Source: Hyphomicrobiales bacterium
Lineage (GTDB): Bacteria > Pseudomonadota > Alphaproteobacteria > Rhizobiales > Devosiaceae
Assembly (NCBI GenBank): GCA_026989045.1
Contig: JALSJY010000051.1
Coordinates: 1-25,049 of the forward strand
Length of the DNA stretch: 25,049 nucleotides
Reading direction: 5' to 3'
The notes below the pieces were generated by a model. The model had not been told where the DNA came from. It made no database searches and was given only the letters and a program-made list of their open reading frames with translations. Position numbers and translations under genes: made by a program. Position 1 is the first letter of the stretch; every line of letters starts with the position of its first letter. Positions 1 through 8,051 of the stretch are shown here, piece after piece.

Positions 1-369
1 ATGCGGAGTATAAAATGCAACGCTGTTTTTTGGTCTAGCAAGGCGGGCAAAAAAACCTCCCTTTGCCCCTTGTCCATGTAAAACATCAATTTCAAGCGAG
101 TGAGCCAGTTTATTAAGAGCAAAAGGATTTGAAAAATCACTCAAGCCCAATGATCTGCTCATTGGTAGAGTATGAATGCCAAGCTTGAAGTTCTGCTCCA
201 TTTGCTTGCGCCATTCCTTGGCCTGTGTATATTCATTAGATCCATCAATCACCATGCCAGCTTTGTGACCGCGGTTTTCTAGCTCTATTGCGAGATCAAG
301 CACATGTCTAAATAGTCCACCTATTGGCGCACGAAGAATAAATAATATATTTAATTTTTGATGTGGCAA
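1..369 (-). CDS. GT4-type glycosyltransferase, N-terminal part (cut by window edge)
   Basis: The first 123 codons are visible and the gene runs off the left edge. It starts on TTG (369-367); no in-frame ATG exists, and AAGGA (381-377) lies 7 nt upstream, overlapping the stop codon of the preceding export gene. The N-terminus has ILFILRAPIGGLFRHV followed by a helix and a second strand (AGMVIDG), the pattern of a GT-B/GT4 donor-independent first Rossmann half. LHGQGAKGGFFARL is the usual loop of bacterial GT4 enzymes. From the family, it would add a sugar to a lipid-linked polysaccharide repeat on the cytoplasmic membrane. It sits 10 nt after the export lipoprotein gene on the same strand, so the two are probably cotranscribed. 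The donor, acceptor and C-terminal catalytic motif are outside the window. The family is fairly sure, the substrate unknown. Confidence 0.82.
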   Translation of the reverse strand, partial: MPHQKLNILFILRAPIGGLFRHVLDLAIELENRGHKAGMVIDGSNEYTQAKEWRKQMEQNFKLGIHTLPMSRSLGLSDFSNPFALNKLAHSLEIDVLHGQGAKGGFFARLARPKNSVAFYTPH

Positions 370-379
370 TTTAATATCC

Positions 380-937
380 TTAAAACCATCGATCAAGAAT
401 TACTATTGTATCACCTGGATAAATCGGGAAATCTAATTCAACTCGCCCTTTAATCATTTCATCGCCTTGCAAACGATAGATGATTGCATAAGAGCGATTT
501 GCGACATCGGTATATCCGCCTGCATTGCTTATTGCTGCTCGCACACTCATTCCATAAACATAGGGGAATTTGCCAGCCGCTTTGACTTCACCTTGAATAA
601 AAAATGGACGGTATTCAGCTATTTCCACTGAAACATCAGGATTGCGCATATATCCATTAGCTAAAGCCAGAGCTATATTTGAGGAAATCTGTTGCGCAGT
701 TAAACCGCGTGCAGGAATAGACCCAACTAATGGAAAGGCAATTGAGCCAGCATCATCAACCCGATAATTTGTGCTTAATTCCTTATCTCCATAAACGTTA
801 ATCCGCACCACATCTCCTGTATCAAGAGTGTATGGGCCTTTAGTTTCAACAAGATAGGTGTTGCTAGAAGGATTAACAGCGCAAGCCGAAATGTTAACAA
901 TGAGAAACAGGGCTAAAGCCAAGCGGATGATAAGCAT
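380..937 (-). CDS. Polysaccharide export lipoprotein (GumB/Wza family)
   Basis: This 185-residue protein has a lipoprotein leader: a hydrophobic stretch, then ISAC as lipobox, which puts the mature N-terminal Cys at about residue 19. After it come a polysaccharide-export domain (GPYTLDTGDVVRINVYG, DDAGSIAFPLVG, then GLTAQQI) and an SLBB-like segment (FFIQGEVKAAGKFPY). Such proteins form the outer-membrane or periplasmic channel for exported polysaccharide. The length is that of short GumB-like members, about half of E. coli Wza. ATG 937 is chosen because it opens directly on the signal peptide; a TTG at 949 would add four residues. No good Shine-Dalgarno is visible for either. It is divergent from the GumC-like gene at 1089 and upstream of a glycosyltransferase, which is a GumB-GumC pairing split over two strands. 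Confidence 0.88.
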   Translation of the reverse strand: MLIIRLALALFLIVNISACAVNPSSNTYLVETKGPYTLDTGDVVRINVYGDKELSTNYRVDDAGSIAFPLVGSIPARGLTAQQISSNIALALANGYMRNPDVSVEIAEYRPFFIQGEVKAAGKFPYVYGMSVRAAISNAGGYTDVANRSYAIIYRLQGDEMIKGRVELDFPIYPGDTIVILDRWF

Positions 938-1088
938 AAAAAGGACCAAATAATTTAATTCATATTACTGCTCGCACGTTATAGTTAAGAATATACTTAA
1001 TTTTATAATTATTTTTTCCTTAAAAAAGAGAAATATTAACTGCTTGCTTACTATAATAAGGCATTAACAATTTTACCAAATAGGGTTT

Positions 1089-3191
1089 ATGGGTAAAAAT
1101 ATGACATATGAGCAAACAGATGATTTAAGAATGGATATGGGCGCATTATCGCTTGCTGTACTTAAACGTTTCCCAAGAATCATAATTGTAACAACGCTAT
1201 TATTGGTTGTTACTTATTTCATATTACAAATAGTCCCGAAAAAATATGAATCCTCTGCTTCTATTTTGGTTGAGGCTCGCGAGAGTATTTTTACTAGAGC
1301 TTCAAATGATAATTCTGGATTATCTGCAGCTTTAACTGATCCCGCAATAGTAAAATCACATGAGGTGCTTATCAAATCACGTGATACAATTGCTAGAGTA
1401 GTTGAGAGTGAAAATTTAATTGATGTAGCAGAGCTTAATGGTAGCAAGCCCTCATTTGTGCGTGATCTTTTAAGTCTGTTTTCTGCCCCGATTTCATCTC
1501 AATCTCAAAAAGAACGTGTAATTTTGGCAGTGGCAAAAAGAATCAAGGTTGTTCAACTACCTGAATCAAGGGTAATAACTATATTTGTTAGAACAACAGA
1601 TCCGCACCTTTCAGCGCGTATAGCAAATGCTATTGCTAATATGCATGTGCAACGTCGATCAGAGCTTTCACAAAAAGACACCTCAGATGCTTCAAAATGG
1701 TTGTTAATAGAGGTTGAAAAAATGCGCGATAAGGTAGCAAAAGCAGAAAAGGCCGTTGCTGAATACCGCGTGAATAATGATTTATTCGTTGGTACTAATA
1801 ACACCTCTATTCTTGACTTGCAGCTCTCAAACATCTCAACTCAAATTACTGTTGCTCAAGAAAGAAAAAGTAACGCGCAATCTCGTGCTATGCTTATTCG
1901 GGAGTTGCTCAATTCATCACGTCCAGTTGATGGAGTGCCAGATGTGAGAGATTCAATCATTGTTCAGCGTCTAGTAGAAGACAAAGCCAAATTGCAGGGG
2001 GAGTTGGCTCAGCTATCAGCTACTCGTCTTGCAAATCATCCCGATGTTATAGCACGCACTGCTCAAGTTGCAGAAATAAATAAGCAAATCGTTGCTGAGG
2101 GGCGTAAGGTTGCTAACGCATTAGAGGCACAAGCTAAAATTGAGTCTGATTTGGTGCAGTCGCTTAAGGACGATTTAACAAGGCTAAAGATTGATGTCTC
2201 AGGCGCAACAAAAAATAGTGTAGTCCTTGCTGAATTAGAGCGTGAAGCAAAGGCGCAGCGGGATCTGCTAACAACATATTTAATGCGCTATACCGATGCT
2301 GCAGCTCGTGAGGGTGGAAATTCTGTCTTACCTGATGTGCGAGTAATAACAATGGCTGCACCTGCAATAAAAGCAGCTTCCCCTAAAAAATCTTTCATTC
2401 TATTAGCTGTTGCAATTTTATCTTTGTTTTTTCAGTTTAGTGGGGTTTTATTCTCTGAATTATTATCTGGAAGAGCAATCACACAGGTTAAGCCAAATAA
2501 AGGAAAGCACCAAGAGGAGCTTTTTACACAAGAGGAGCCAGCAAATTCTGATGGGATCATGCCAGCAATGAATATGGCACAGAATTCTAACCCTGAGGCA
2601 CAGAGTCAACTTGAGTCTCAATCAAATATCAATGTCTCTCAAGCCTATATGGGAATTGAAAAATTTGCTAATCAAATTGCAAAATCTTATCCGATAATGT
2701 TTATCACCACTTTAGGTTCTGCTAGTTCTCAATCTGGTGCAACTCAGTCTATTTCAAAAACATTAGTTTCTGCTGGTAGTTCGGTTGTTGAAGTTGATGC
2801 TGGGAGTAGATTATTATCTCCAAGTCTGGGTATTACTGATCTTTGCTTTGGAAATGTAGAGTTTGGTGATGTAGTGCAACGTAGAGATAATTCAAACTTT
2901 GCTTTTGTTCCTTGGGGGCAGCATGCCTCGCTAAATCTTAATTCACCAAAAGCAGGTACTTTAATTAGTGCGCTTGGTGAAATATTTGAAACTGTTTTGG
3001 TTGATGTAGGGCGCGCTGGCATGGCATCTTCATTATCAGCTTTTGCAGGGCTAAATGCTATTGTCTTATTGGTAGTTGATGAAACTGTTAGCCAAACAGA
3101 TATTGAAAATGTAAGTCGTGATATTTCAGATTTAGGGTTTCCAAATCTTCGAATTCTTAAGTCTGAATCATATCAAAGTAAAGTTGCATAA
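1089..3191 (+). CDS. Exopolysaccharide chain-length protein, GumC/Wzc-like with degenerate kinase domain
   Basis: This 700-residue inner-membrane protein has a first transmembrane segment near residues 30-50 and a Wzz-type periplasmic region. Long helical coiled-coil stretches follow (about 190-400), then a GNVR-like segment ending LPDVRVITMAAPA and a second membrane segment (about 432-458). The cytoplasmic C-terminus (about 535-695) follows the BY-kinase fold: PIMFITTLGSA, VVEVDAG, VLVDVG, AIVLLVVDE. The P-loop position reads SASSQSGATQS with no GK[ST], Walker A' lacks the second Asp, and there is no C-terminal Tyr cluster, so kinase activity is doubtful. Family role: polymer length control and bridging to the export channel. 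A start at ATG 1101 is also possible. The stop overlaps the next gene's ATG (TAATG), so the two are translationally coupled. Confidence 0.88.
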   Translation: MGKNMTYEQTDDLRMDMGALSLAVLKRFPRIIIVTTLLLVVTYFILQIVPKKYESSASILVEARESIFTRASNDNSGLSAALTDPAIVKSHEVLIKSRDTIARVVESENLIDVAELNGSKPSFVRDLLSLFSAPISSQSQKERVILAVAKRIKVVQLPESRVITIFVRTTDPHLSARIANAIANMHVQRRSELSQKDTSDASKWLLIEVEKMRDKVAKAEKAVAEYRVNNDLFVGTNNTSILDLQLSNISTQITVAQERKSNAQSRAMLIRELLNSSRPVDGVPDVRDSIIVQRLVEDKAKLQGELAQLSATRLANHPDVIARTAQVAEINKQIVAEGRKVANALEAQAKIESDLVQSLKDDLTRLKIDVSGATKNSVVLAELEREAKAQRDLLTTYLMRYTDAAAREGGNSVLPDVRVITMAAPAIKAASPKKSFILLAVAILSLFFQFSGVLFSELLSGRAITQVKPNKGKHQEELFTQEEPANSDGIMPAMNMAQNSNPEAQSQLESQSNINVSQAYMGIEKFANQIAKSYPIMFITTLGSASSQSGATQSISKTLVSAGSSVVEVDAGSRLLSPSLGITDLCFGNVEFGDVVQRRDNSNFAFVPWGQHASLNLNSPKAGTLISALGEIFETVLVDVGRAGMASSLSAFAGLNAIVLLVVDETVSQTDIENVSRDISDLGFPNLRILKSESYQSKVA

Positions 3192-4204
3192 TGTCTGCTT
3201 TAAAATATGGCGTCATAAAAATTGCTTTTGAGTTGCTTTACATCTCTCAATTGCCACATCTTATTCGTAAGTTTTCATCTTGCAAAGGAATAATTTTTAC
3301 TTTGCATCGTGTTTTGCCAGATAAGGTTGCGCCATTTCATCCCAATGCAATATTGCAAATAACGCCTGATTTTTTAGAAGAGGTAATTACCAAGACCCGT
3401 AAAAAAGGCTTTGATATTGTAAATATTGATGAAGCTATAGCTAGAATATCATCAGATAAAAAGCAAAAACCGTTTGTTGTTTTTACTTTTGATGATGCAT
3501 ATAAGGACAATCTAACTTATGCTTTGCCAATTCTAAAAAAGCATAATTGTCCGTTTACGCTTTATGTGCCGACTGCTTTTGTTGACGGCAGGGGTGAATT
3601 ATGGTGGCAGGTTTTAGAAGATATTATCGCAAATAATAAAAGCGTAGTTTTTGATGATTGTGAGTATCCAACATTAACAATATCTCAAAAGAAAAAAGCA
3701 TTTGAAACAATTTATTGGGAAATGCGCTCTATGAAAGAGGATAGGCGTATAAAAAAGACACAAAAATTCGCCTCGTATTATAACATAGACATGTCTGCCC
3801 ATTGTCAGCAGATAATTATGAATTGGCAAGAGTTAGAAATTTTTGCCAATGAAGAATTATGCACTATTGCAGCGCATAGCGTAAACCATTATGAATTAGC
3901 AAAACTATCAGATGAGGAGTTGCATTGGGAGATGCAACAATCCGCCGATATTTTAGAAGAAAAATTCCAAACAAGACCAAAGCATTTTTCTTACCCGATT
4001 GGCGCAACTCGCTCCGCCAGCACTAGAGAATATGAAAAAGCAAAACAGCTTGGTTTCTCTTCAGGGGTTACCACTTTACCGGGCGGCCTATATTCGAAGC
4101 ATAAAGATGTATTATCTTCATTGCCTAGAGTATCTTTGAATGGATATTTTCAAAAAAGCCGATATATAGAGGTGTTTTTAACGGGTGCAATTTTTGGTCG
4201 TTAA
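3191..4204 (+). CDS. Polysaccharide deacetylase (NodB/CE4 family)
   Basis: This 337-residue protein has CE4 motif 1 as FTFDDAY (D101, D102; catalytic base and metal ligand). Motif 2 is HSVNH (H229, H233; metal ligands), and a later FSYPIGATR matches the groove arginine motif. No signal peptide is clear; the N-terminus is only mildly hydrophobic. CE4 enzymes remove N- or O-acetyl groups from polysaccharides with a divalent metal. Sitting one base out of phase behind the GumC-like gene (ATG overlapping its stop), it most likely deacetylates the polymer or its precursor made by this locus. The extended region between the motifs (LWWQVLEDII onward) is common in exopolysaccharide-associated deacetylases. 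Fold confidence is high; the substrate is inferred from context only. Confidence 0.9.
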   Translation: MSALKYGVIKIAFELLYISQLPHLIRKFSSCKGIIFTLHRVLPDKVAPFHPNAILQITPDFLEEVITKTRKKGFDIVNIDEAIARISSDKKQKPFVVFTFDDAYKDNLTYALPILKKHNCPFTLYVPTAFVDGRGELWWQVLEDIIANNKSVVFDDCEYPTLTISQKKKAFETIYWEMRSMKEDRRIKKTQKFASYYNIDMSAHCQQIIMNWQELEIFANEELCTIAAHSVNHYELAKLSDEELHWEMQQSADILEEKFQTRPKHFSYPIGATRSASTREYEKAKQLGFSSGVTTLPGGLYSKHKDVLSSLPRVSLNGYFQKSRYIEVFLTGAIFGR

Positions 4205-4210
4205 AAATTT

Positions 4211-4272
4211 AAGTAAATTTTCTTGATAAATTATAAGAATAAAATTTGCATAGAAATTAAATAAATTTACTT
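4211..4272. repeat. 10-bp perfect inverted repeat after the deacetylase gene
   Basis: AAGTAAATTT at 4211-4220 is matched by AAATTTACTT at 4263-4272, 42 nt apart, starting 7 nt after the deacetylase stop. It could form a long AT-only hairpin and mark the end of the exopolysaccharide operon. Without GC pairs or a following T tract it is not a classical terminator. Confidence 0.4.
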
Positions 4273-4449
4273 CATATTTACCACTGGGGTAATTTTAGGC
4301 TCGTAATAATGGGCTTTGGAAGCATGATTCATATTTTCTCAACTTCGCTATAGTTGCATGCCTTTAGTTGAATGAAGGGATTTGTCTATAAAAGGCAATA
4401 AAGGTTTAATCTAGTCTTTTGCTGGCTAGTAGCTTTTAGGGTAATTTAT

Positions 4450-6444
4450 ATGAATAATAGCACTATAAAAGAGATATCAAAACTAATTCCATTATTTTTG
4501 GTGGTTTTGGCGATTGCAATTAGCGCTCGTCTGGTTTCAAATAATGCAATAAATAAAGCATCACAAGATAATGCGGAGCAAATAGCGCTTCAATGGTCAA
4601 CAGCTATTGTAGAGCATATTCCACAAATTGAAAATATCCTAACGGGGAAGAATACTGTAGCTACTGCTACAATGACAGAATTATCCCATCGCCAACCAAA
4701 AGAAATTAAGGCCTATAGAATTTACGACAACTCAAAAACTCTTAGATTAGATCAAGCCGATACTGGATTTAAATTCAAAGAACCCCTCTCTCTTGGTAAA
4801 AAAACCTTGCAATCGATGGATAAAATAGATCAGGGACAAAGCCTGCTTTATTACAAAATCTTGCCTAATGAGGAGATGAGCGATAGGTTTGGATCACGAA
4901 TGATTGCTCCAATAACTAAAGATGCTCAAAAAATTGGTTATATTGAAATCCTTACTGTTGAAACAGTGGCTTTTGAGAAATTTAGAAAACATTTTTCTAT
5001 GGTAACACTAGAGTTTGTTGTGTTAATGTTAGCTGCATTTCTACTTCCCGCTATTCTATACCTTCTGAGGAGTGTTCAGCTTGATAGAGCATCAAAAAAA
5101 CTCCGTCATTCTGCTGATCATGATGAGTTGACAGGAGTGCTAAATAGGAGTTCTTTTTCTAAACTCATGGAGGCGGAAATCAAGTTGGCATCTGCCCGAG
5201 GATATTCTATTGGAGTTCATTTTATTGATCTTGATAGATTCAAAGAAATCAATGACACTCGCGGCCATGGAGTGGGTGACGAAGTGCTGCAAAAATCTGC
5301 TGAGCGGATAAATAAAACTTTAGGGCCTCGCGAGCATTTAGCCCGCCTTGGCGGTGATGAATTTGCAATCATTCAGCCTTATTTTATTGGCTCATCAAAT
5401 AAAGTAAGCGAGTTGGCAAATGAAATTGTAGATATTATGTCAATGCCGTTTGAAATTGAGGGATGTGAGGTTCTTATTGGAGCTTCGCTTGGATATTCTC
5501 ATTTCCCACGTGATGGCAAAAAAGTTTCTGACCTGCTGCATAAGTCTGATGTTGCCCTTTATAGAGCAAAGCAAGATGGGCGTAATCGAGCATTAGAATT
5601 TGATCTATCAATGGATAAAGAGCAGATATCTCGCCGTGAAATTGGCAAGCGTATGCGCAACGCTTTGGCTCAAGATGAATTCTACTTAAATTTCCAGCCT
5701 TATTTTGATCTTGAAACCAGGCAGTTACGTGGCTTTGAAGCATTGTTGCGCTTAAATGATATAAGTGGCAATCCTATCGGTCCAGACGTGTTCATTCCCA
5801 TTGCGGAAGAGTTAGGATTGATTGGTGATATTGGAGCATGGGTTTTAGAAAAGTCATGTGAAATAGCAAAAGAATGGCCGCAGAACTTGATGATTTCTGT
5901 TAATATTTCACCTGCACAATTCCAATCTCACGACATGCCAGCATTAGTAGAGCAGGTGCTAAGTGATAGTAAGCTTAACCCCAAAAGGCTTGAGCTAGAG
6001 GTAACGGAAGGGCTGCTTATTGCAGATACTCAATCGGTGTTGAGCGAATTATTAGCTATTAAACAATTGGGTGTATCAATTGCGCTAGATGATTTTGGTA
6101 CAGGATATTCCTCACTTAGATATTTGTGGCAATTCCCGTTTGATAAGCTTAAAGTTGATAAATCCTTCATTGATGATGTTTGTGTTAAAGATTCAAAATC
6201 ACGCGATATTCTTTCAACAATTGTAGCTCTAGGTAAAGTGTTAAACCTAGAAATTACCGCTGAAGGTGTTGAAACCCAAGAGCAGGCAGAAGTTTTGAAG
6301 AGTTTCAGTTGTGATCTCGTGCAGGGTTATCATTTTGGCAGGCCAATGAGCACAATAGATGTAGCAGCAATAATTGTTAAATCGTTTGCAAGTACGACAA
6401 AAGAAAACAATAAAATACTATTAAAACTAAAGGAAAGTGCATAG
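4450..6444 (+). CDS. Membrane-anchored GGDEF-EAL protein (c-di-GMP turnover)
   Basis: This 664-residue protein has transmembrane segments near 13-32 and 182-205 enclosing a periplasmic sensor-like region of about 150 residues. A GGDEF domain opens with HDELTGVLNR and carries an intact GGDEF at 301-305. The EAL domain carries EALLR (430-434), SVNIS, LEVTEG, DDFGTGYSS (D547, D548), KVDKSF, AEGVE and QGYHFGRP, so the metal and base ligands known for this family all appear present. The inhibitory RxxD site five residues before GGDEF is absent (REHL there). By motif it could both make and hydrolyse c-di-GMP; which activity dominates cannot be read. It follows the exopolysaccharide genes after a 245-bp gap, so a separate promoter but related function is likely. 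No Shine-Dalgarno better than AGGG (4438-4441) is seen. Confidence 0.93.
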   Translation: MNNSTIKEISKLIPLFLVVLAIAISARLVSNNAINKASQDNAEQIALQWSTAIVEHIPQIENILTGKNTVATATMTELSHRQPKEIKAYRIYDNSKTLRLDQADTGFKFKEPLSLGKKTLQSMDKIDQGQSLLYYKILPNEEMSDRFGSRMIAPITKDAQKIGYIEILTVETVAFEKFRKHFSMVTLEFVVLMLAAFLLPAILYLLRSVQLDRASKKLRHSADHDELTGVLNRSSFSKLMEAEIKLASARGYSIGVHFIDLDRFKEINDTRGHGVGDEVLQKSAERINKTLGPREHLARLGGDEFAIIQPYFIGSSNKVSELANEIVDIMSMPFEIEGCEVLIGASLGYSHFPRDGKKVSDLLHKSDVALYRAKQDGRNRALEFDLSMDKEQISRREIGKRMRNALAQDEFYLNFQPYFDLETRQLRGFEALLRLNDISGNPIGPDVFIPIAEELGLIGDIGAWVLEKSCEIAKEWPQNLMISVNISPAQFQSHDMPALVEQVLSDSKLNPKRLELEVTEGLLIADTQSVLSELLAIKQLGVSIALDDFGTGYSSLRYLWQFPFDKLKVDKSFIDDVCVKDSKSRDILSTIVALGKVLNLEITAEGVETQEQAEVLKSFSCDLVQGYHFGRPMSTIDVAAIIVKSFASTTKENNKILLKLKESA

Positions 6445-6471
6445 CCTTTAAAGCAAGGCAAGTCAGGAATC

Positions 6472-6684
6472 TTAATCTTCTTTATTTGGGCGCGCCATCC
6501 ACTTTATTATTATTCCAGCAGGAATAGCCCAGAAAAAGCCTGAAATCGCAAAATAGAATAATAATAACCACGTTGGTGCAGTGGTTAAATAATGCTCATA
6601 AATTAGACTTGCAATGACTGGGTAAATAATTAGCAAGCCTAATATAATAAAAATCCCAGCAAATTTTCTAGCTCTTTGTCTCAA
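6472..6684 (-). CDS. DUF2842 small membrane protein
   Basis: This 70-residue protein has two hydrophobic segments (about 8-28 and 38-60), a basic N-terminus (RQRARK) and the ending IKWMARP followed by acidic residues. Those features and the length match the alphaproteobacterial DUF2842 family, whose function is unknown. It starts on TTG at 6684; an upstream GAGG lies about 11 nt away, and the nearby ATG is out of frame. It is convergent with the GGDEF-EAL gene (27 bp between stops) and divergent from rplM. Recognition rests on sequence pattern recalled from the family. Confidence 0.8.
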   Translation of the reverse strand: MRQRARKFAGIFIILGLLIIYPVIASLIYEHYLTTAPTWLLLFYFAISGFFWAIPAGIIIKWMARPNKED

Positions 6685-6801
6685 TTGCTTAAAAACCTCA
6701 TAAACTCACTCATCTGCCTATATCAGTCAGTTAAGAAAAATAGCAAGCAATATCTGATGCAAATAATATTTAACTTAAGCGCTATATTCTCATAAATATA
6801 T

Positions 6802-6826
6802 CGAGCGGTATAATATTACCGCATCG
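6802..6826. repeat. Hairpin-forming palindrome between DUF2842 and rplM
   Basis: GCGGTA (6805-6810) pairs with TACCGC (6817-6822) around the loop TAATAT. CGA and TCG extend the stem with one bulged A. It lies between the divergent starts of the DUF2842 and rplM genes, 37 bp before the rplM -35 element, so it may be an operator or a repeat remnant. Confidence 0.45.
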
Positions 6827-6862
6827 CTAACTATTTGAATAATATAGATATAAACTTTTCTC

Positions 6863-6890
6863 TTGACCTTTGTTTTTTCTTCTCTATACC
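6863..6890 (+). promoter_or_regulatory. Housekeeping promoter of rplM-rpsI
   Basis: TTGACC (6863-6868) and TATACC (6885-6890) are separated by 16 bp. This fits the alphaproteobacterial sigma-70 pattern (CTTGAC ... CTATA). Transcription would start near 6897, giving an untranslated leader of about 48 nt. Confidence 0.65.
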
Positions 6891-6944
6891 AACCAGCACA
6901 ACGTTATTTAATAGATGAATTACATAAATTAAGGTATTAGAAAA

Positions 6945-7409
6945 ATGAAGACTTTCTCGGCAACTCCGAGTGACATTGACAAGAAATGGATCTTGATCGA
7001 TGCAAAGGGTCTGGTAGTAGGCCGTCTCGCTTCAATCATTGCGAGCCGTTTGCGTGGTAAACACCTACCAACCTTTACTCCTCACATGGACACTGGTGAT
7101 AATATTGTAGTTATTAACGCTGATAAGATAAAACTTACTGGCCGCAAACTAGATCAAAGACTATTCCACTGGCATACAGGTTTTCCAGGTGGCATTAAAA
7201 ACCGCACTCAGCGTGAGATTCTCGAAGGAAAATTTCCTGAGCGCGTTTTAGAAAATGCGGTTCGCCGTATGATGCCAAAAGGGCCTCTTAGTCGTGCTCA
7301 GCTTAAAAATCTAAAGATTTTTGCAGGCTCTGAGCATCCTCATGAAGCTCAACAGCCAACATTGTTAGATGTAGGCGCAATGAACTCTAAAAATGTGCGG
7401 GTGAAATAA
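6945..7409 (+). CDS. rplM: 50S ribosomal protein L13
   Basis: This 154-residue protein has the L13 signatures WILIDAKGLVVGRLAS near the N-terminus, GDNIVVINADKI, and RRMMPKGPLSR in the second half. L13 is an early-assembly protein of the large subunit that binds 23S rRNA. Length is normal for alphaproteobacteria. ATG 6945 is preceded by TAAGG about 10 nt upstream and by a good promoter at 6863-6890. The rpsI gene follows 2 nt after its stop, the near-universal L13-S9 pairing. Identification is secure. Confidence 0.98.
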   Translation: MKTFSATPSDIDKKWILIDAKGLVVGRLASIIASRLRGKHLPTFTPHMDTGDNIVVINADKIKLTGRKLDQRLFHWHTGFPGGIKNRTQREILEGKFPERVLENAVRRMMPKGPLSRAQLKNLKIFAGSEHPHEAQQPTLLDVGAMNSKNVRVK

Positions 7410-7411
7410 TC

Positions 7412-7897
7412 ATGTCAGAAACAATCAACTCTTTAGAAGAGCTAGGCAATGCAGAAACACTAGAAACTGCAGTTAGTGATGCTCCTGTTTATACCCAAAA
7501 ACTTGATGAGCATGGCCGCGCCTATGCAACTGGCAAACGTAAAGACGCCGTTGCTCGTGTATGGATCAAGCCAGGTTCTGGAAAAGTAACCATCAATGGA
7601 CGTGAGTATGAAAATTATTTTGCTCGTCCAGTTTTGCAAATGGTTGTTCGCCAACCAATTGAAGCAGCTGAGCGCAAAGATCAATATGATATTGTTGCAA
7701 CAGTTTCTGGTGGTGGCCTTTCTGGTCAAGCTGGTGCTGTGCGTCACGGTATTTCAAAAGCGCTAACCTATTTTGAGCCTGAGCTTCGTGCTGTGCTTAA
7801 AAAAGGTGGCTTTCTTACTCGTGATAGCCGTGTTGTTGAACGTAAGAAATATGGTAAAGCAAAAGCTCGTAAGTCTTTCCAATTCTCAAAACGTTAA
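7412..7897 (+). CDS. rpsI: 30S ribosomal protein S9
   Basis: This 161-residue protein has an alphaproteobacterial acidic N-terminal extension of about 35 residues. The S9 core follows with YATGKRKDAVARVW, GGGLSGQAGAVRHGI, and the basic tail RDSRVVERKKYGKAKARKS ending FSKR. The tail reaches the tRNA in the P site of the small subunit. Its ATG lies 2 nt after the rplM stop with no strong Shine-Dalgarno, suggesting translational coupling. A strong terminator follows at 7922-7950. In many Rhizobiales argC follows directly; here two glycosyltransferase genes intervene. Confidence 0.98.
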   Translation: MSETINSLEELGNAETLETAVSDAPVYTQKLDEHGRAYATGKRKDAVARVWIKPGSGKVTINGREYENYFARPVLQMVVRQPIEAAERKDQYDIVATVSGGGLSGQAGAVRHGISKALTYFEPELRAVLKKGGFLTRDSRVVERKKYGKAKARKSFQFSKR

Positions 7898-7921
7898 AAA
7901 CTGGGAATATTTTATATTTTC

Positions 7922-7950
7922 AAAAGGGTCGAGTTTTCTCGACCCTTTTT
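7922..7950 (+). terminator. Rho-independent terminator of rplM-rpsI
   Basis: A perfect 12-bp stem (7922-7933 with 7938-7949, core GGGTCGAG/CTCGACCC) closes a TTTT loop and ends in a run of T. It begins 25 nt after the rpsI stop. Confidence 0.93.
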
Positions 7951-8051
7951 ATTTAACTTAGGGTAGTTATTTTCATTCAAGGCTATCAATAGATTTTATA
8001 ATATGTCACACAAAGGGACTGCTAACATTTGAAATAAAATAGGCCAGAATA

